Source: Cryptomeria japonica
Taxonomy: Eukaryota > Streptophyta > Pinopsida > Cupressales > Cupressaceae
Reading direction: 5' to 3'
NCBI RefSeq assembly: GCF_030272615.1
Contig: NC_081406.1
Location: forward strand, 170,321,861-170,385,860
Length of the DNA stretch: 64,000 nucleotides
The translations under genes and the position numbers were made by a program. A model generated the notes under the pieces. The model was given only the letters and a program-made list of their open reading frames with translations, was not told the origin of the DNA and did no database searches. Of this stretch, positions 9,985 to 22,113 are shown piece after piece; positions within the stretch are counted from its first letter, which is position 1; every line of letters begins with the position of its first letter.

Positions 9985-11049
9985 TGATGGCATTGTCTTG
10001 TCATTGATGTCAACCGATATAGCTTGGTACCGGTATAGCAGGACAACCGATATGGGAGAATAGTTGATATGCACTCATTGATGTCAACTGGTATGTATGA
10101 AGTGCCCACTGGTGAAGTGAAATGTCAAGTCCTGGTACTCCCATCGGTAAGTGCTAAGACTTGGCTTAGATCACTACATGCATGGAATCTACCGGTGAAT
10201 CACAGAAAAGTAGAAGGCAAGAGATTGGTGGCTCACACTGGATCTACCAGTGAATCAACGATGCCTCAGGTGCATGAAATCAAAAGATATGCATGGGATC
10301 GATAGGGAAGGCATGATGAGCTACCGGGAAAGATGAAGAGTAATGGGTTTGTCACTTGAACAAATAACTGCCACCTGGACAAACCGGTTGAGATGAGAAT
10401 AGGTCAGATGCACAAGGATGCAAGTAATTCTGCAGTCACAAATATGGAGTTACTAGGATGCAGATGGAGAAACGCGTTGCCACAGGTGCATAACAGTTGG
10501 AATTTGATGGAACGGTGTCATCAAGGATATCATCGTGTGCAAGCAAGAGAGTTGTCCACTTGTAAACATATCTACCGGTATCTACAATAGAGATAGTAGA
10601 TATATTGTGTCAACCGGTGAGAGACCAAAGAGGCAAAGATGAAAGTCTCTTACCTGATGAAGAGAAGTGCAAACATGAAGGTTAATTGGCAAGGCGAGAT
10701 GTACCGACACGGTTAGAGAACCGGTAGGTAAGATGGACCGGTAGTATGCGTGCACAGGACAATGAAGTGCTGTGTTAGTGAGGTAGTTAGCGGTAGGTCT
10801 ACTAAGGAAATCACGGGATATGTTGCAATGATTTGTGGCTCGATGAAGAATGAAGATCTGCATAACGCTACGACCAAGGAAAGATATTCAGTTGCAGATC
10901 TTACCTGGAGAAGGCAACCGAGAGATCATTAAATTTGATGATTGACAAGAGATTGATAGATAGGGCCGTGTTTGCTAAAAATAGCAAACGTGTATTGGAT
11001 GCCACGAGATTAGCTGGAATGGATGATCTAGAGCCGACTGTCATCTTTG
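9985..11049 (+). repeat. Copia LTR, copy 1 right, truncated
   Basis: Starts TGATGGCATTG after the polypurine tract. Its first 130 bp or so differ from the other LTRs, and it joins them at TGTCAAGTCC (about 10122). It continues to GACTGTCATCTTTG and then switches into block D (TCTAACTGAGG). The TATA box and R-U5 half are lost. Confidence 0.75.
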
Positions 11050-11527
11050 TCTAACTGAGGTAGAATTTAAAACACAACCCCCAACCTTTTCCTTTCTCGT
11101 TTTTTGTGTAGGTTTGTTGTGGTGAGAAATTTAGCATCTTGTGGGAGACTTGAATCCTGGACCTGTTGTGATTTTATCTTACTCTTTCCTTACTCAATGC
11201 TAGCACTTCGTACTTCGTGCTAGTAGATTAGTTTTCATCATATTTTGAGCTTATTCAATAATATGGTTGGATCTGTGACTTTTTGTACGGTCTCTGTACC
11301 TCGCCCATATAGGATAACAACGCGCCGCACTGGTGTCCCAAATTAGTGCGCTCGTACTTGGGACAGAGGGTTAATGTCGTCTAGGAGTCTCATATGCATT
11401 CCGTTAGTTTAGTTTCACATTTTTCATCCGCTGGCTTACCCTTAGCGCCAATTTAAGTGAGGTACTCGAGGGCCGATTTGTTCTCTAGGATTGATCATCC
11501 TTGAGGTAGCGAATTTCCTCTATTACA
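11050..11527 (+). repeat. Blocks D(3' end)-E
   Basis: Block D resumes mid-way at the Copia junction, then a full block E runs from about 11170. An inverted repeat with arms CTAGCAC/GTGCTAG and loop TTCGTACTTC is at 11200-11223. The block ends ATTACA at 11527 like an LTR end. Confidence 0.7.
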
Positions 11528-11851
11528 TTTTGGTGAACCCGATGTGAAGCCAAATTTATTTTTGCATCATTTAGTTCATTGCATACATTTAAGATCTAGA
11601 ATTTTTGTGTTTTTTTTAAAACAAAAAAAAACAATATTTTGCATCTTTGTCTTAGCATTTGCATGCATTTCTTCATCTTTAGCAAACCTTATTAGAAAAG
11701 AAAACTTCGTGTCCCTGTAGTGTGGTCTTAGCGTCACAAGGTTTGTTTATGAGATTTACAACCGAAATTGCCACAGGAGCTATCGGTCTCATGCGGTCGA
11801 TGCTTTAGTTTTTGTGAAGAGAGGACCGACCGCCCCCACTCTTGCAAGGGA
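11528..11851 (+). repeat. Block F with primer-site-like motif
   Basis: TGGTGAACCCGATG at 11531-11544 follows the TTACA end of block E by three bases. Then comes leader-like sequence with A-rich runs. The same order is at 2442, 20262, 53222 and 57327. The matching tRNA was not identified. Confidence 0.6.
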
Positions 11852-13226
11852 TAGTGGTAGGATAGTTGCTCCCGCGACAGAGCGGGTAGGTTAAACAAAA
11901 TAATTAATGTTGAAGAGTTAATGGCTTTTAGTTCCCCTTCCTACCACACAGTTAGTGATGTCAACAAATGTTAGCATGTGGGATGGCGGGGAAGACATAA
12001 AATTATCAATGCGGTAGTGCACGTTAAAGAGGAAGCTACAATAGAGATAAAGATCTTTGGTAGCCCTAAATGTGATGAATTCCTATTAGTTTAAGAGAAG
12101 ACAACCAACTAGAAACACCTAGAAGAATGTAAGCAGCAAGAAGAACATGCATAGAATCTAACGACTAATGAAAAGAGAGAATTAATGGATTCTCTCTTTC
12201 ATGGAGAGGAAATGAGGATTTTGAGGAAGAGAGAAAAGAGTTTCAATTATGGTATAAAAGATAATAATGTAAAAAAGGAGTGTTGTAATGAACAAAATCA
12301 CATTGAGCTTTGAAACGAAGGCCACACCACGAAATGTGTAATGGAAAGGATGTCTAAATGGCATAATGTGGAGGAAGGACTTTTGGGGATTTTTTGTTGC
12401 CTTAACTTTATTTCTGTTTTTAGAGATATATGTGTAGGTGCAATAGGATGTGGTATGAGTGCGGCAAAGAGCCATAATATTTTTTTATGGATGAGGAGCT
12501 CTAAAATCATAGGGTGTTGAGAAAAGAGAAAGAAAACCAATTGGCAAAGGAGGAGGATCTCTATTGGAGCAAGAGTCTAGAAGCAAAAGAAGTAGAAATA
12601 GAGTGATTTGCAAAGGTATATGTAATGGCACTTATAAGACTTTACATTTTGATGAGACAATTACGTTTATGTCTCTTTCGACTTTTTGGAACTAGCAAGT
12701 TTGGATGCCAATTCGGAATTTTTTTTTGGATGCAATTCTTCTATGAGTATTTTTAAAATCCACATGGTTTTTATTTTTATTTTTTATTTTAGGCTTTTGT
12801 AGATTTTTTAGATTTTTTTGTTTTGTTTATGGACTTTTGTGGCCTTTTTGATTTAGCTGTTTTATTCTGGAGGCCACCATTTGACAGATTTGAGATTCAT
12901 GGATCACTTGCATAGGATTGGGATTGTGACATGGAGATGAACGGATACTTTGATGTTTACTTGGAGAGGGATCATGAGGAGCAAGCATCAAGACGAGGAT
13001 TGGGATTATGGTATGGGGATGAATGGATGTTTTGATCTCATGATTTGCGACTGTTGCAATTTTGTGGAAGATTGATTCTCATAAGTTCAAAGAATTTCAT
13101 GATTATTTCTCTATTTTCCTGGAAGAAGTCTTGTAGTTTCTAATCAAGGGGTTGCAATTTCTTGGTATGGATAGTGTGGTTGGGGATGAATGCTCGATAG
13201 ACTCCTTTGGTTGGGTGGATGGAGGG
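11852..13226 (+). repeat. Block G, AT-rich non-coding repeat
   Basis: Begins ATAGTGGTAGGATAGTTG and includes an inverted repeat around TTCTCTCTTTCATGGAGAGG (about 12189) and G-rich lines such as AGGATTGGGATTATGGTATG. Other copies are at 20584-22113 with 32080-32540, 42098-43335 and 53545-54860. Minus-strand frames here are broken differently in each copy, so no gene is called. Confidence 0.7.
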
Positions 13227-13828
13227 ATAGGAAATTCATGAGGTTTTGGGGATTTGGTTTTGTCTTGGTTTAATGAGGATGGAGGTCTATGTATGGCAAG
13301 GGGACAATGAACAACTTTGTTTGGAAGTGCAGATTCAGCCACCTTTGCTAATAGCCCTTGGTCAATTTCATGAACAAGGGACTTGGAGGATGCGATGATG
13401 TGGATTTATAGGATTTAGATGGAGGGATTTTATATTTTTGAGGACTAGGATCATATTAAGGTTTAGAATTATGGCTTGGATGAATAGGATTAAATGGATG
13501 ATTTGGATTCGGGAGTAAAGTTTTAGGCTTTTGTGGAAGATTATGATTACTGATGGATTGATATCATGGATTGGGGATTAGGATTAAGGATTGGAGTATT
13601 AGGATTAATGATTGGGGGATTAAGTTAAGGATTAGCATTATAGATTGGATGCTTAGGATTACGGATTGAGGGATTTTGTAGCATTATAACATCGAGGATT
13701 ATAGGACATGGAATTTAGATAATGGGGAAGCTTAGAGAATATTTACTAGCATTGATGGTATGAAGCTTTTGAAGGCCTTCATTATCATTGTACAAATTAT
13801 CATTATCAACATCTCATCGTTATCCTAG
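13227..13828 (+). repeat. Blocks H/A copy 3
   Basis: GGAAATTCATGAGGTTTTGG start, then C-poor GGATTA-rich DNA. It leads into block B through CATCTCATCGTTATCCTAG as in the other units. Confidence 0.8.
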
Positions 13829-14172
13829 TCATCATCATCGTCACCATCATTGTATCATCACATTATCATTGACATTATTTTTATCATCATTACCATAATC
13901 ACCACCATTACAACCACCAAGACCACCCAAACCACATGCACAATCACCTTCATCATCGTCATCATTAGCACCACCACTATCATCATCATCATCATCATCA
14001 CCACCACCACTATCTTCATCATTATTATGATCATCACCATCATCGTCATCATCATCATCATCATCATCGTCATCATTATGATCATCATCATCATCGTCAT
14101 CATCATCATCATCACCACCACCACCAACATCAACAAAATATTCATCATCATTATCATCAACATTATGATCGC

Positions 14173-14217
<45 letters not shown>

Positions 14218-14371
14218 TATCGTCATCATCGTCATCATCATCATCATGATCATCATTGTCATCATCGTCATCATCATCATGATCATCATCGTCATCATCA
14301 TCGTCATCATCATCATCATTATCATCACCACCACCATCATCATCATCGATGATGATGATGATCACCACCAC

Positions 14372-14403
<32 letters not shown>

Positions 14404-14477
14404 CCACCGTTACTATCGTCATCATGATTATCATCATGACCATCATCATCATCATAGCCATCACCACCACGAATACC

Positions 14478-14512
<35 letters not shown>

Positions 14513-14540
14513 CACCACCACCATCATCATTGATGATAGC
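13829..14540 (+). repeat. Block B copy 3, (ATC)n microsatellite with palindrome
   Basis: ATC triplets with GTC and ACC variants. A perfect 26-bp palindrome centred on ATCGAT lies at 14335-14360, where the ATC run turns into a GAT run. Five copies of ACGACC are at 14481-14510. Confidence 0.95.
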
Positions 14541-15043
14541 CAAAAATTCTCAACTAAGCTTCTATGAAGGGTAAGAATAGTTTTGACTGTATGTAGGAGA
14601 GACACAACTGACAAAAGGTTTTAGTAGAGGCTTAACCGGTAAGGTTAAAGCAACCTGCAAGCAGCAAGGGAGGAGAAGTGCAGAAGTGAACCGGCGGTGT
14701 TCAAGCCAACCAGAGGATATCTTAGATTGATGCGGTTGTGAGCGGTTTGCAGAGAAGATCCTGCAAGCGCAGAACAAAGCACGGTGGAACCAGTTAGCTG
14801 AGTAACTGGTAGTCAAGTGCAGAGTTTGTCAGATGAACAACCGGTAGAGCTTGAGTCGATAAGTGAGCAACAACAAGAGAAGTTCATGAGCAGAGAGAGG
14901 AGGGGTGAAGAAGGAAGGTGAGGACATAAAACCAACACAAAACAAAATAGAGACAAAGTGATAGAAGAAAGAGGAGGAGACAATCAGTAAGGTAGAGCAG
15001 AAGTGAAACCGATAGGGTAAAGAATATGTAGTGGTTACAAGAC
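14541..15043 (+). repeat. Block C copy 3, cut by chromovirus sequence
   Basis: R-U5-like segment as at 901. It stops at GTGGTTACAAGAC, where the other copies continue TCACTTGTAACC. The rest of C and all of D are missing before the array resumes at 19905. Confidence 0.8.
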
Positions 15044-15044
15044 A

Positions 15045-18017
15045 AGGGTAAAGATAATGCCATTGGAAGACAAGGGCAGCTATTCCTCAGATATTTCAGC
15101 AATGATCAAGGATAGAAGCAAGATCATGGGCATTCCCTCAGAGCCACCAAAAGAGCATAGGAACTATCCTGAGGACATCCAAGCTTTGATAACCAAGAGA
15201 AGCAAGGTGTTCGAAAACCCACCTCCTTGCAGACCTCCTGAAAGAGGAGCCGAACACATTATTGAGCTTGAAGAAGGATCTAAACCGGTCATGACTACTC
15301 CTTACCGGTATTCTAAAAAGTAGAAAGATGCGATTGAGAAAGCAATTTAGGAATTGCTTGATATGGGTTACATACGGCCTAGCAAAAGCCCCTTTGCTTC
15401 AGCTTTTGTTTTGGTAAGAAAGAAGGATAGGACCATGCACATGTGTGTGGATTACAGGGCCTTGAATCAGAAAACCATCAAGAATCGGTATCCTATTCCG
15501 AGGATTGATGAGCTCATTGATGAGCTACATGGGGCAGTGTTCTTTTCCAAGATTGACCTCAGATTGGGGTACCATCAAATTAGAATGAGAGCATCAGATG
15601 TGGAGAAGACTGCTTTTAGATGCCACTTTGGGCATTTTGAGTTCCTAGTCATGCCCTTTGGTTTGACTAATGTACCTGCTACATTCCAATCATGCATGAA
15701 CAGAATCTTCCAAGAACAGTTAAGGAAGTTTGTATTGATATTTTTTGATGACATACTAATATTCAGCAAATCTTGGAAAGAACATTTACAGCAGTTAGAT
15801 GAAGTGTTGAGCATATTAGAATCAGAATCCTTGTTTGCCAAGGAGTCCAAATGTGAGTTTGAGATGGAAGAGTTGCTCTACCTCGGTCACATTATCAGTG
15901 CAGGTGGTGTGAAGGTGGATTCTGGAAAGATTAGAGCCATCATTGATTGGCCTACTCCTGAAAAGATAACACATTTGAGAGGATTTTTGGGATTGTGTGG
16001 ATTCTATCGGAGGTTTGTGAAGGGATATTCTTAGTTGGCTACCCCCTTTACAGATCTTACAAAGAAATGAGCTTTTGAATGGTCCGAAAAGGCACAGACA
16101 ACATTTGAGCAGTTTAAAGGGATCATGAGTTCTTGCCTTGTTTTAGCATTGCCTGATTTCACCAAGCCATTTGAGCTACAGTGTGATGCATCTGGAGAAG
16201 GTGTTGGTGCGGTCCTCATGCAGGATAAGCATCCTATAGTCTTTGAGAGCAGAAAGTTGAGAGGTCCTGAGAGACTGTATTCCAGTTATGACAAGGAAAT
16301 GCTTGCCATAATGCATGCCCTTGCAAAGTTCAGACAGTATTTGGTGGGGAGTAAATTCATTGTTAAGACTGATCACAATAGTCTTAAACACTTCATGCAT
16401 AAGAAGGATCTGAATGAGAGACAACAGAAATGGGTGAGTAAGCTACAAGCTTACAATTTCGATATTGAGTATGTTAAGGGTAAAAACAATGTGGTGGCAG
16501 ATGCCTTATCCAGAAGACCCCATTTAAGCTCACTTTGCGAGCTTACTGCTGATTGGAGAGAGTTGTTGTTTGTTGATTATGCCAAAAATCAGTTTGCAAC
16601 CAGCCTTATAGAAGGTACTTTTCATGATGAAAACTACAAATTGGTTGAGGGATTGATCCTGTACAAGGGAAGAATCTTCATAGTAGCTGAATCTAAGTTA
16701 AAAGAGAAAATTTTGAAGACTTTCCATGACATCCCCCTTGCTGGTCACCAAGGTTATTTCAAAACATACAGGCAGATCCGGGAGAGATTCTCTTGGAAGG
16801 GACTTAAAAGTGATGTTTTGAAGTACATTAAGGAGTGTCATATATGTTAGAGGAACAAAGATGAGCACACTCTACTGGCTGGTTTGTTACAACCCTTGCC
16901 TATTCCCGGTCAAAAATGGGAGAGTATCTGCATGGATTTCATCACGGGGCTGCCTTGGGCTCAAGGGAAGGATAGTATCTATGTGGTGGTGGACAAACTT
17001 ACAAAGTTTGCTCATTTCTTCGCCATCACTAGCTCTTTTACAGCAGCACAAGTTGTTGAAGTGTTCTTCTAGGAGGTGTTCAGATTACATGGGTTACCGA
17101 AGAACATTGTGAGTGATAGGGACAACAAGTTCCTAAGTACTTTTTGGCAGGAGATTTTCAAATTGTGTGGTACTGTGCTCACTCCAAGCACTAGTTATCA
17201 CCCTCAAACTGATGAGCAGACCAAGATAGTGAATAAGTGGTTGGAAGGTTACCTTAGAAACTATGTCTCGGAGCAGCAGAATACATGGGTAAAATGGCTT
17301 CACCTAGGGGAATATTGTTACAATTCCTCCTATCACATGTCCATTTGGATGTCACCATTCATGGCACTATATGGTTATGAAGCTCCTAGCTTCCCGGACT
17401 TGGTTTTTGGTGACAACATAACCCCTCAGGCAAAGGATATGATGCAACAAAGTCAAGATATTCTAAGGATTTTGAGAGACAATCTCCAGCATGCACAGAA
17501 TCAGCAGAAGTTATATGCTGATCAGCAGCGAATTGAGCGCACCTTTGAGGTGGGCGACATGGTTTATTTGAGGCTCCAACCCTACAGACAGTCTACTCTC
17601 AAGAAGAGTGGGGTTGAGAAATTGAAGCCTCGATTCTATGGGCCTTTTAGAGTCAGCAGAAGGGTTGGAGAAGTGGCTTATGAGTTGGAATTACTAGCAA
17701 GCAGCAGGATCCATAATGTATTTCATGTGTCTCGCCTTAAGAAAGCTCTGGGACATAATGTTGTTGCTTCAGCTGAGTTACCTCCGCTTGATGAGGAGGG
17801 AGAGTTGGTTTTGGTTCTGGTTCCGGAAGCTATCCTTGAATTCAGGGAACGATCTTTGAGGAGAAGAGTGATCAGGGAATACTTGATCAAATGGAAGAAT
17901 CTATCAGCAGAGGATTCTATGTGGGAAAATGAGGAGATTTTATTGCATCTAGCCTTACAATTGCTTGAGGACAAGCAATTTTGGGGAGGGCGGACTGTAA
18001 TGTCCCCTTCTCATTGA
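15045..18017 (+). pseudogene. pol: Chromovirus pol polyprotein with six in-frame stops
   Basis: One uninterrupted frame apart from nonsense codons at 15321, 15348, 16032, 16068, 16848 and 17070. Order: region before reverse transcriptase; reverse transcriptase (about 15360-16000) with MCVDYRALN, KIDLRLGYHQI and the catalytic FFDD at 15741-15752; RNase H with CDASGEGVGAVL, YDKEMLA and KTDHNSL; integrase zinc finger ending CHIC; integrase core with MDFITGLP and IVSDRDNKF; C-terminal chromodomain with YLIKWKN (about 17870-17900). The third integrase catalytic residue, Glu in the family, is Lys (QTKIVN, about 17221). No frameshift is seen. The frame ends 22 bases inside the 3' LTR. The chromodomain places it among chromoviruses, which often target heterochromatin (family knowledge). 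Confidence 0.92.
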
Positions 18018-19904
18018 TGACCTTCCAGTGGTCCATTAGCCTATTCTTGAGACCCGTAGGCTAGGTGGAATGAAGAATGAGGGTCCAACATTGATGAAAC
18101 GAGGACTTACTATTTTTAGTAAGTTAGGGAATGGCCATTTTGGTGTTATTGTCCTACTGAGCTCTCCATGCTTTGCTTCTGGACGCGAAGATCATGCTTT
18201 TTTGAGCATTAGTTCTTGACTTACTATTTTTAGTAAGTGGAAGTGTGGCACAATTCTATTTTTGGCAATAGACAAGGTTTTGATTCTACAGCAGTCCTGT
18301 GGTCGTCCTGGCTCAATTTCATCCTAGTTGTGATAATAATCAGTACAGGAGTCATATGCGACATAATTAAATATTATTTCCTTATCCTAAGGTTTAATAT
18401 TTAATTAATTTGATTATTTGCTATTGATTTATTAAATTTGGGATTAATGCCTATTTTATCCTAAGTATTTGGCGAAGCTCATGTGTACTATGGGATGTAG
18501 AAATATTTTAGAGGAATATTATTTTACATTGCATCTCCATTATTTGCCAAGTGATTAATGTGGGTCCTTTCCCTTTTGGCGTGAGGTTTGACTTATGAAA
18601 AAGTGGCGCTACACTTGGGTCCACATGAGGGTGAAATGAAATGCAAATGAAGGAGTGGAGTTTGGAGGAATTTGCATTTGAATTTGGTTGTTGAAGAGTT
18701 ATAAATAAGAGCCTTGGGCTCTCATTTGAGGCATCTATGAAAATTGCATCGTTATGCTGCCGGTTTGGCAATTGAAAATCTGAGCTTCGAAGTGTGGCTT
18801 CCTAGCTAAGACTTAGTTTCGTACTTGCAAGATAGTACCTAGCTGTGTCCATGTATTCCCAGTGCTGTTAGTGAGTGAGTTGCAGATTGTGGAGTGTTCT
18901 ATGTGGGATTGGAGTGTTTTCTGGTTGCTGGTCGCGGGACTGCTGAAAGTGTATTTTGCTCACACCTCTTGACCAGGCGATTCCATCATTCTGGGTACCG
19001 GCTCATCCTTCCTTCCTAGCCATGGCGATACATTGTGTAAGTTTTTAGCAAGTTTAAGTAAGCAATGATTTTTCTAGAAAAAATCGAACTTCCTATGTCT
19101 AGCGTTGGTTTTTGTGCTTGCATTGGGATGCGTGCAAAATAGTTATTGGGTTGTAGTTTTGATTGGATGTTGTTGTGAGTGAAATATGGTGGGTTTGGGA
19201 CTGGTTTGAGTTAATTTGGATGTAAAATGAGGGAGTTATGAGTATTTGGGTGTTTCCATGGGCTGCTGATTTGTACTTTCAGCTGATAGATTGATTGTAA
19301 CAGAAAATTATATTCTTGCTGTAGAAATCTGCATTACTCTCCTTTCATCTATTTTTTTGTAAGGTTGTTTCAGTAGTACTGATCAATCATTCTTGCTGTC
19401 CTTATTTTGTATTTCCCACTGCATAAGTGGAAGAGGGTCGCTTAGCCGCCTTCTTACTTTGAAATTCAGTTTATGTACTCAGTCCTCCCACTGAATAAGT
19501 GGTCCAGTGATAAGTTTAATGCAATTGTCCTCCCGCTGAAATATGTGATAGAGTGATAGTTTAATGTAATGTCCTCCCGCTGAAATATGCGGTAGTGATC
19601 AAATTTTTAGTTTCTTGTCATTTTCCCTTGGCTGGTTTACCGCCGAGAGTTTGGTTTCTATCCTGCTGGATAAGCAGAAGGGGTTGGCTTGCCGCCCAGG
19701 CATTGTAATTTCAGTTTGATTATTGGTGCTACCGATCCCGGAACACCGTATGCTCTCACCCTTCGAGACTGGCCTCTCGGTGAACAAAAGGTGGAAGGGT
19801 TCCCTTTCAGCAGTTTGAATTATTTCTCTAACCTTAACGGGTTGTGGTGTTGCTTGTATCTCTTATTGTTAAAAAATCAAAATTTTTTTTACTGGGATAT
19901 TACA
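17996..19904 (+). repeat. Chromovirus 3' LTR (1.9 kb)
   Basis: Ends are TGTAATGTCCC and GGGATATTACA, matched inverted termini, preceded by the purine tract TTGGGGAGGGCGGAC. About 1909 bp. A degenerate tandem repeat around CCTCCCGCTGAAATATG lies at about 19480-19590. The paired 5' LTR is absent. Confidence 0.9.
18700..18707 (+). promoter_or_regulatory. LTR TATA box (chromovirus)
   Basis: TATAAATA about 705 bp into the LTR, in GAGTTATAAATAAGAGCC. Typical spacing would put the start of R near 18735 (inference). Confidence 0.6.
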
Positions 19905-20583
19905 TCTTAGTCTTTTCTTTACTTAATGCTAGCACTTCGTACTTCGTGCTAGTAGATTAGTTTTTGTCATTTTTCGAGCTTATTCAATAATATAGCTGCA
20001 CCTGTGACGTTTTGTATGATCTCTGTATCTCATCCATATAGGAAAACAATGCACCGCATCGGTGTCCCAAATCGGTGGGCTCGTACTCAGGACAAAGGGT
20101 TAACAGAGTTGTCCAGGAGTCGCATTTGCAGTTCGTTAGTTTAGTTTCACATTTTTTGACTGCTAGCTTACCCTTAGCACCAATTTAAGTGAGGTATTGG
20201 AGGGCCAAGTTGTTCTCTATGATTGATCATCCTTGAGGTAGTGAATTTCTCCATTACATTTTGGTGAACCCGATGTGAAGCCAATTTTCTTTTTGCATCA
20301 TTTAGTTCATTGCATACATTGAAGATCTATAATTTTTGTTTTTGTTAAAACAAAAAAAACAATATTTTACATCTTTGTCTTATCATTTGCATGCATTTCT
20401 TCATCTTTAGCAAACCTTCATAGAAAACAAAACTCACTGTGTCCCTGTAGTGTGGTCTTAGCCTCACAAGGCTTGTTTATGAAGTTTACGATCGAAACTG
20501 CCACATGAGCTATAGTGCTCATGCTCTCGAGACTTTAGTTTTTGTAAAGAGAGGACCGACTACCCCCACTGTTGCAAGGGATA
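19905..20583 (+). repeat. Blocks E-F resuming after the chromovirus
   Basis: Starts TCTTAGTCTTTTCTTTACTT and carries the CTAGCAC/GTGCTAG inverted repeat (19929-19952). It has the LTR-end-like TTACA (20258) and TGGTGAACCCGATG (20262-20275). Confidence 0.75.
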
Positions 20584-22113
20584 GTGTTATAGGATATTTG
20601 CTCTTGTGACAAAGCGGGTAGGCTAAACAAAATAATTAATGTTGAAGAGTTAATGGCTTGTAGTTCCCCTTGCTACCACATAGATAGGGACGTCAACAAG
20701 TTTTAGCTTGTGGGATGGCGGGGAAGACATAAATTTATCAATGCGGTAGTTCACGTTAAAGAGGAAGCTGCAATAAAGATAGATATCTTTGGTAGTCCAA
20801 TATGCGATGAATTCCTATTAGTTTATGAGAAGACAACCAATTAGAAAAAACTAGAAGAATGTAAGCAGTAAGAAGAACATACATAGAATTTGATGACTAA
20901 CGAAAACAGAGAATCCATGGATTCTCTCTTTCATGGAGAGGAAATGAGGGTTTTGAGGAAGAGAGAAAAGAGTTTCATTTATGGTATAAAAGAGAATAAT
21001 GTAAAAAAGGAGTTGTCTAATGAATAAAATCACATTGAGCTTTGAAACGAAGGCCACACCACGAAATATGTAATGAAAACGATGTTTAAATGGCATAATG
21101 TGGAGGAAGGACTTGTGGGGAATTTTTGTTGACTTCACTTTATTTCTGTTTTTAGAGATATATGTGTAGGTGCAATAGGAGGTGGTATGAGTGCGAAAGA
21201 GAGCCATAATAGTTTTTCATGGATGAGAACCTCTAATATCACAACGTGTTGAGAAAAGACAAAGAAAACCAATTGGCAAAGGAGGAGGATCTCTATTGCA
21301 ACAAGAGTCTAGAAGCAAAAGAAGTAGAAATACAGTGATTTGCAAAGGTGTATATAATGTCACTTATAAGACTTTACAGTTTGATGAGACAATTACTGTC
21401 TCTTTGGACTTTTTGAAACTACTAAGTTTGGATGCCAATTCAGAATTTTTTTTGGGATGCAATTCTTCTATGAGTATTTTGTAAATCCACATTGTTTTTT
21501 ATTTTTATTTTTTATTTTAGGCTTTTGTAGATTTTTTAGATTTTTTTGTTTTCTTTATGGACTTTTGTGGCCTTTTTGATTTAGCTGTTTTATTCAGGAG
21601 GCCACCATTCGGCAGATTTGAGAGTCATGGATCGCTTGCACAGGATTGGGATCATGAAATGGAGATGAAGGGATACTTTGATGTTTACTTGGAAAGGGAT
21701 CATGAGGAGCAAGCATCAAGACGAGGATTGGGATTATGGTATGGGGATGAATGAATGTTTTGATCTTGACATGGAATAGGATCATGTGGTGGAGTGGGGA
21801 TATCTTGATCTTTATGTGGAATAATATCATTAGATGGGATGGAAAGGATGAATTGTTCTTGGGATGGAGGATTGTCATTACATCGCGATGTTGATAAGGA
21901 AGGAGATTATGACATGGATTTGGATCTTGAGATGGAAGGTGGTCATATGATGGGTTAGAAAAGAAAGTATTTTGAGGTGGAGCAATATCATTGGATTTGA
22001 TGGGAGTGACATATTGATCCTAATAAGAATAGGGGCCATAGAATCGGATGCAAAGTGTATTCCAGTCATGATTTGTAGTGGGATAATTTGATGGCGTTGG
22101 AGGGATGTCTTTA
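20584..22113 (+). repeat. Block G, left part
   Basis: Same sequence as 11852 onward, extended by GGTGGAGTGGGGATATC and similar lines. Interrupted at 22113 by the 433-bp-LTR element and resumed at 32080, as shown by the uninterrupted copy at 43280-43300. No gene is seen. Confidence 0.75.
22109..22113 (+). other. Target site duplication, left copy
   Basis: CTTTA just before the LTR. The undisturbed copy of this site (about 43285-43300) reads GTCTTTATTTTTATTATGAG. Confidence 0.7.

Larger units (their letters stand above)
5054..11049 (+). mobile_element. Copia gag-only retrotransposon, copy 1
   Basis: Layout: 5' LTR (5054-7111), tRNA-iMet-type primer site (7114), decayed gag (7184 to about 9033), non-coding remnant, polypurine tract (9973-9984) and truncated 3' LTR (9985-11049). 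There is no protease, integrase, reverse transcriptase or RNase H. It would therefore depend on an autonomous Copia relative (inference). The 3' LTR stops at about 11049 and runs into block D, so no target duplication can be read. Confidence 0.85.
15044..19904 (+). mobile_element. Ty3/gypsy chromovirus, 5'-truncated
   Basis: Contains the end of protease/start of reverse transcriptase through integrase and chromodomain, a polypurine tract and a complete 3' LTR. The 5' LTR, gag and most of protease are missing. After the LTR the flank begins TCTTA, which matches the target in intact block E (TTTATCTTACTC), so the right edge is a true insertion end with TCTTA as likely target duplication. The left edge is a deletion that also removed array sequence. 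Confidence 0.9.

Noticed and set aside
12182-12540. Minus-strand frames of about 80-118 codons in block G, similar at 20851-21207, 42087-42427 and 53975-54229
   Set aside because: Similarity follows from the DNA repeat. Frames are broken in different places, composition is AT-driven, and no family motif is seen.
21594-21878. Minus-strand frame rich in His, Pro and Ile in block G (also 42742-43065, 54495-54818)
   Set aside because: It reads the complement of G-rich repeated words such as GGATTGGGATTATGG; low complexity, no start context or domain.
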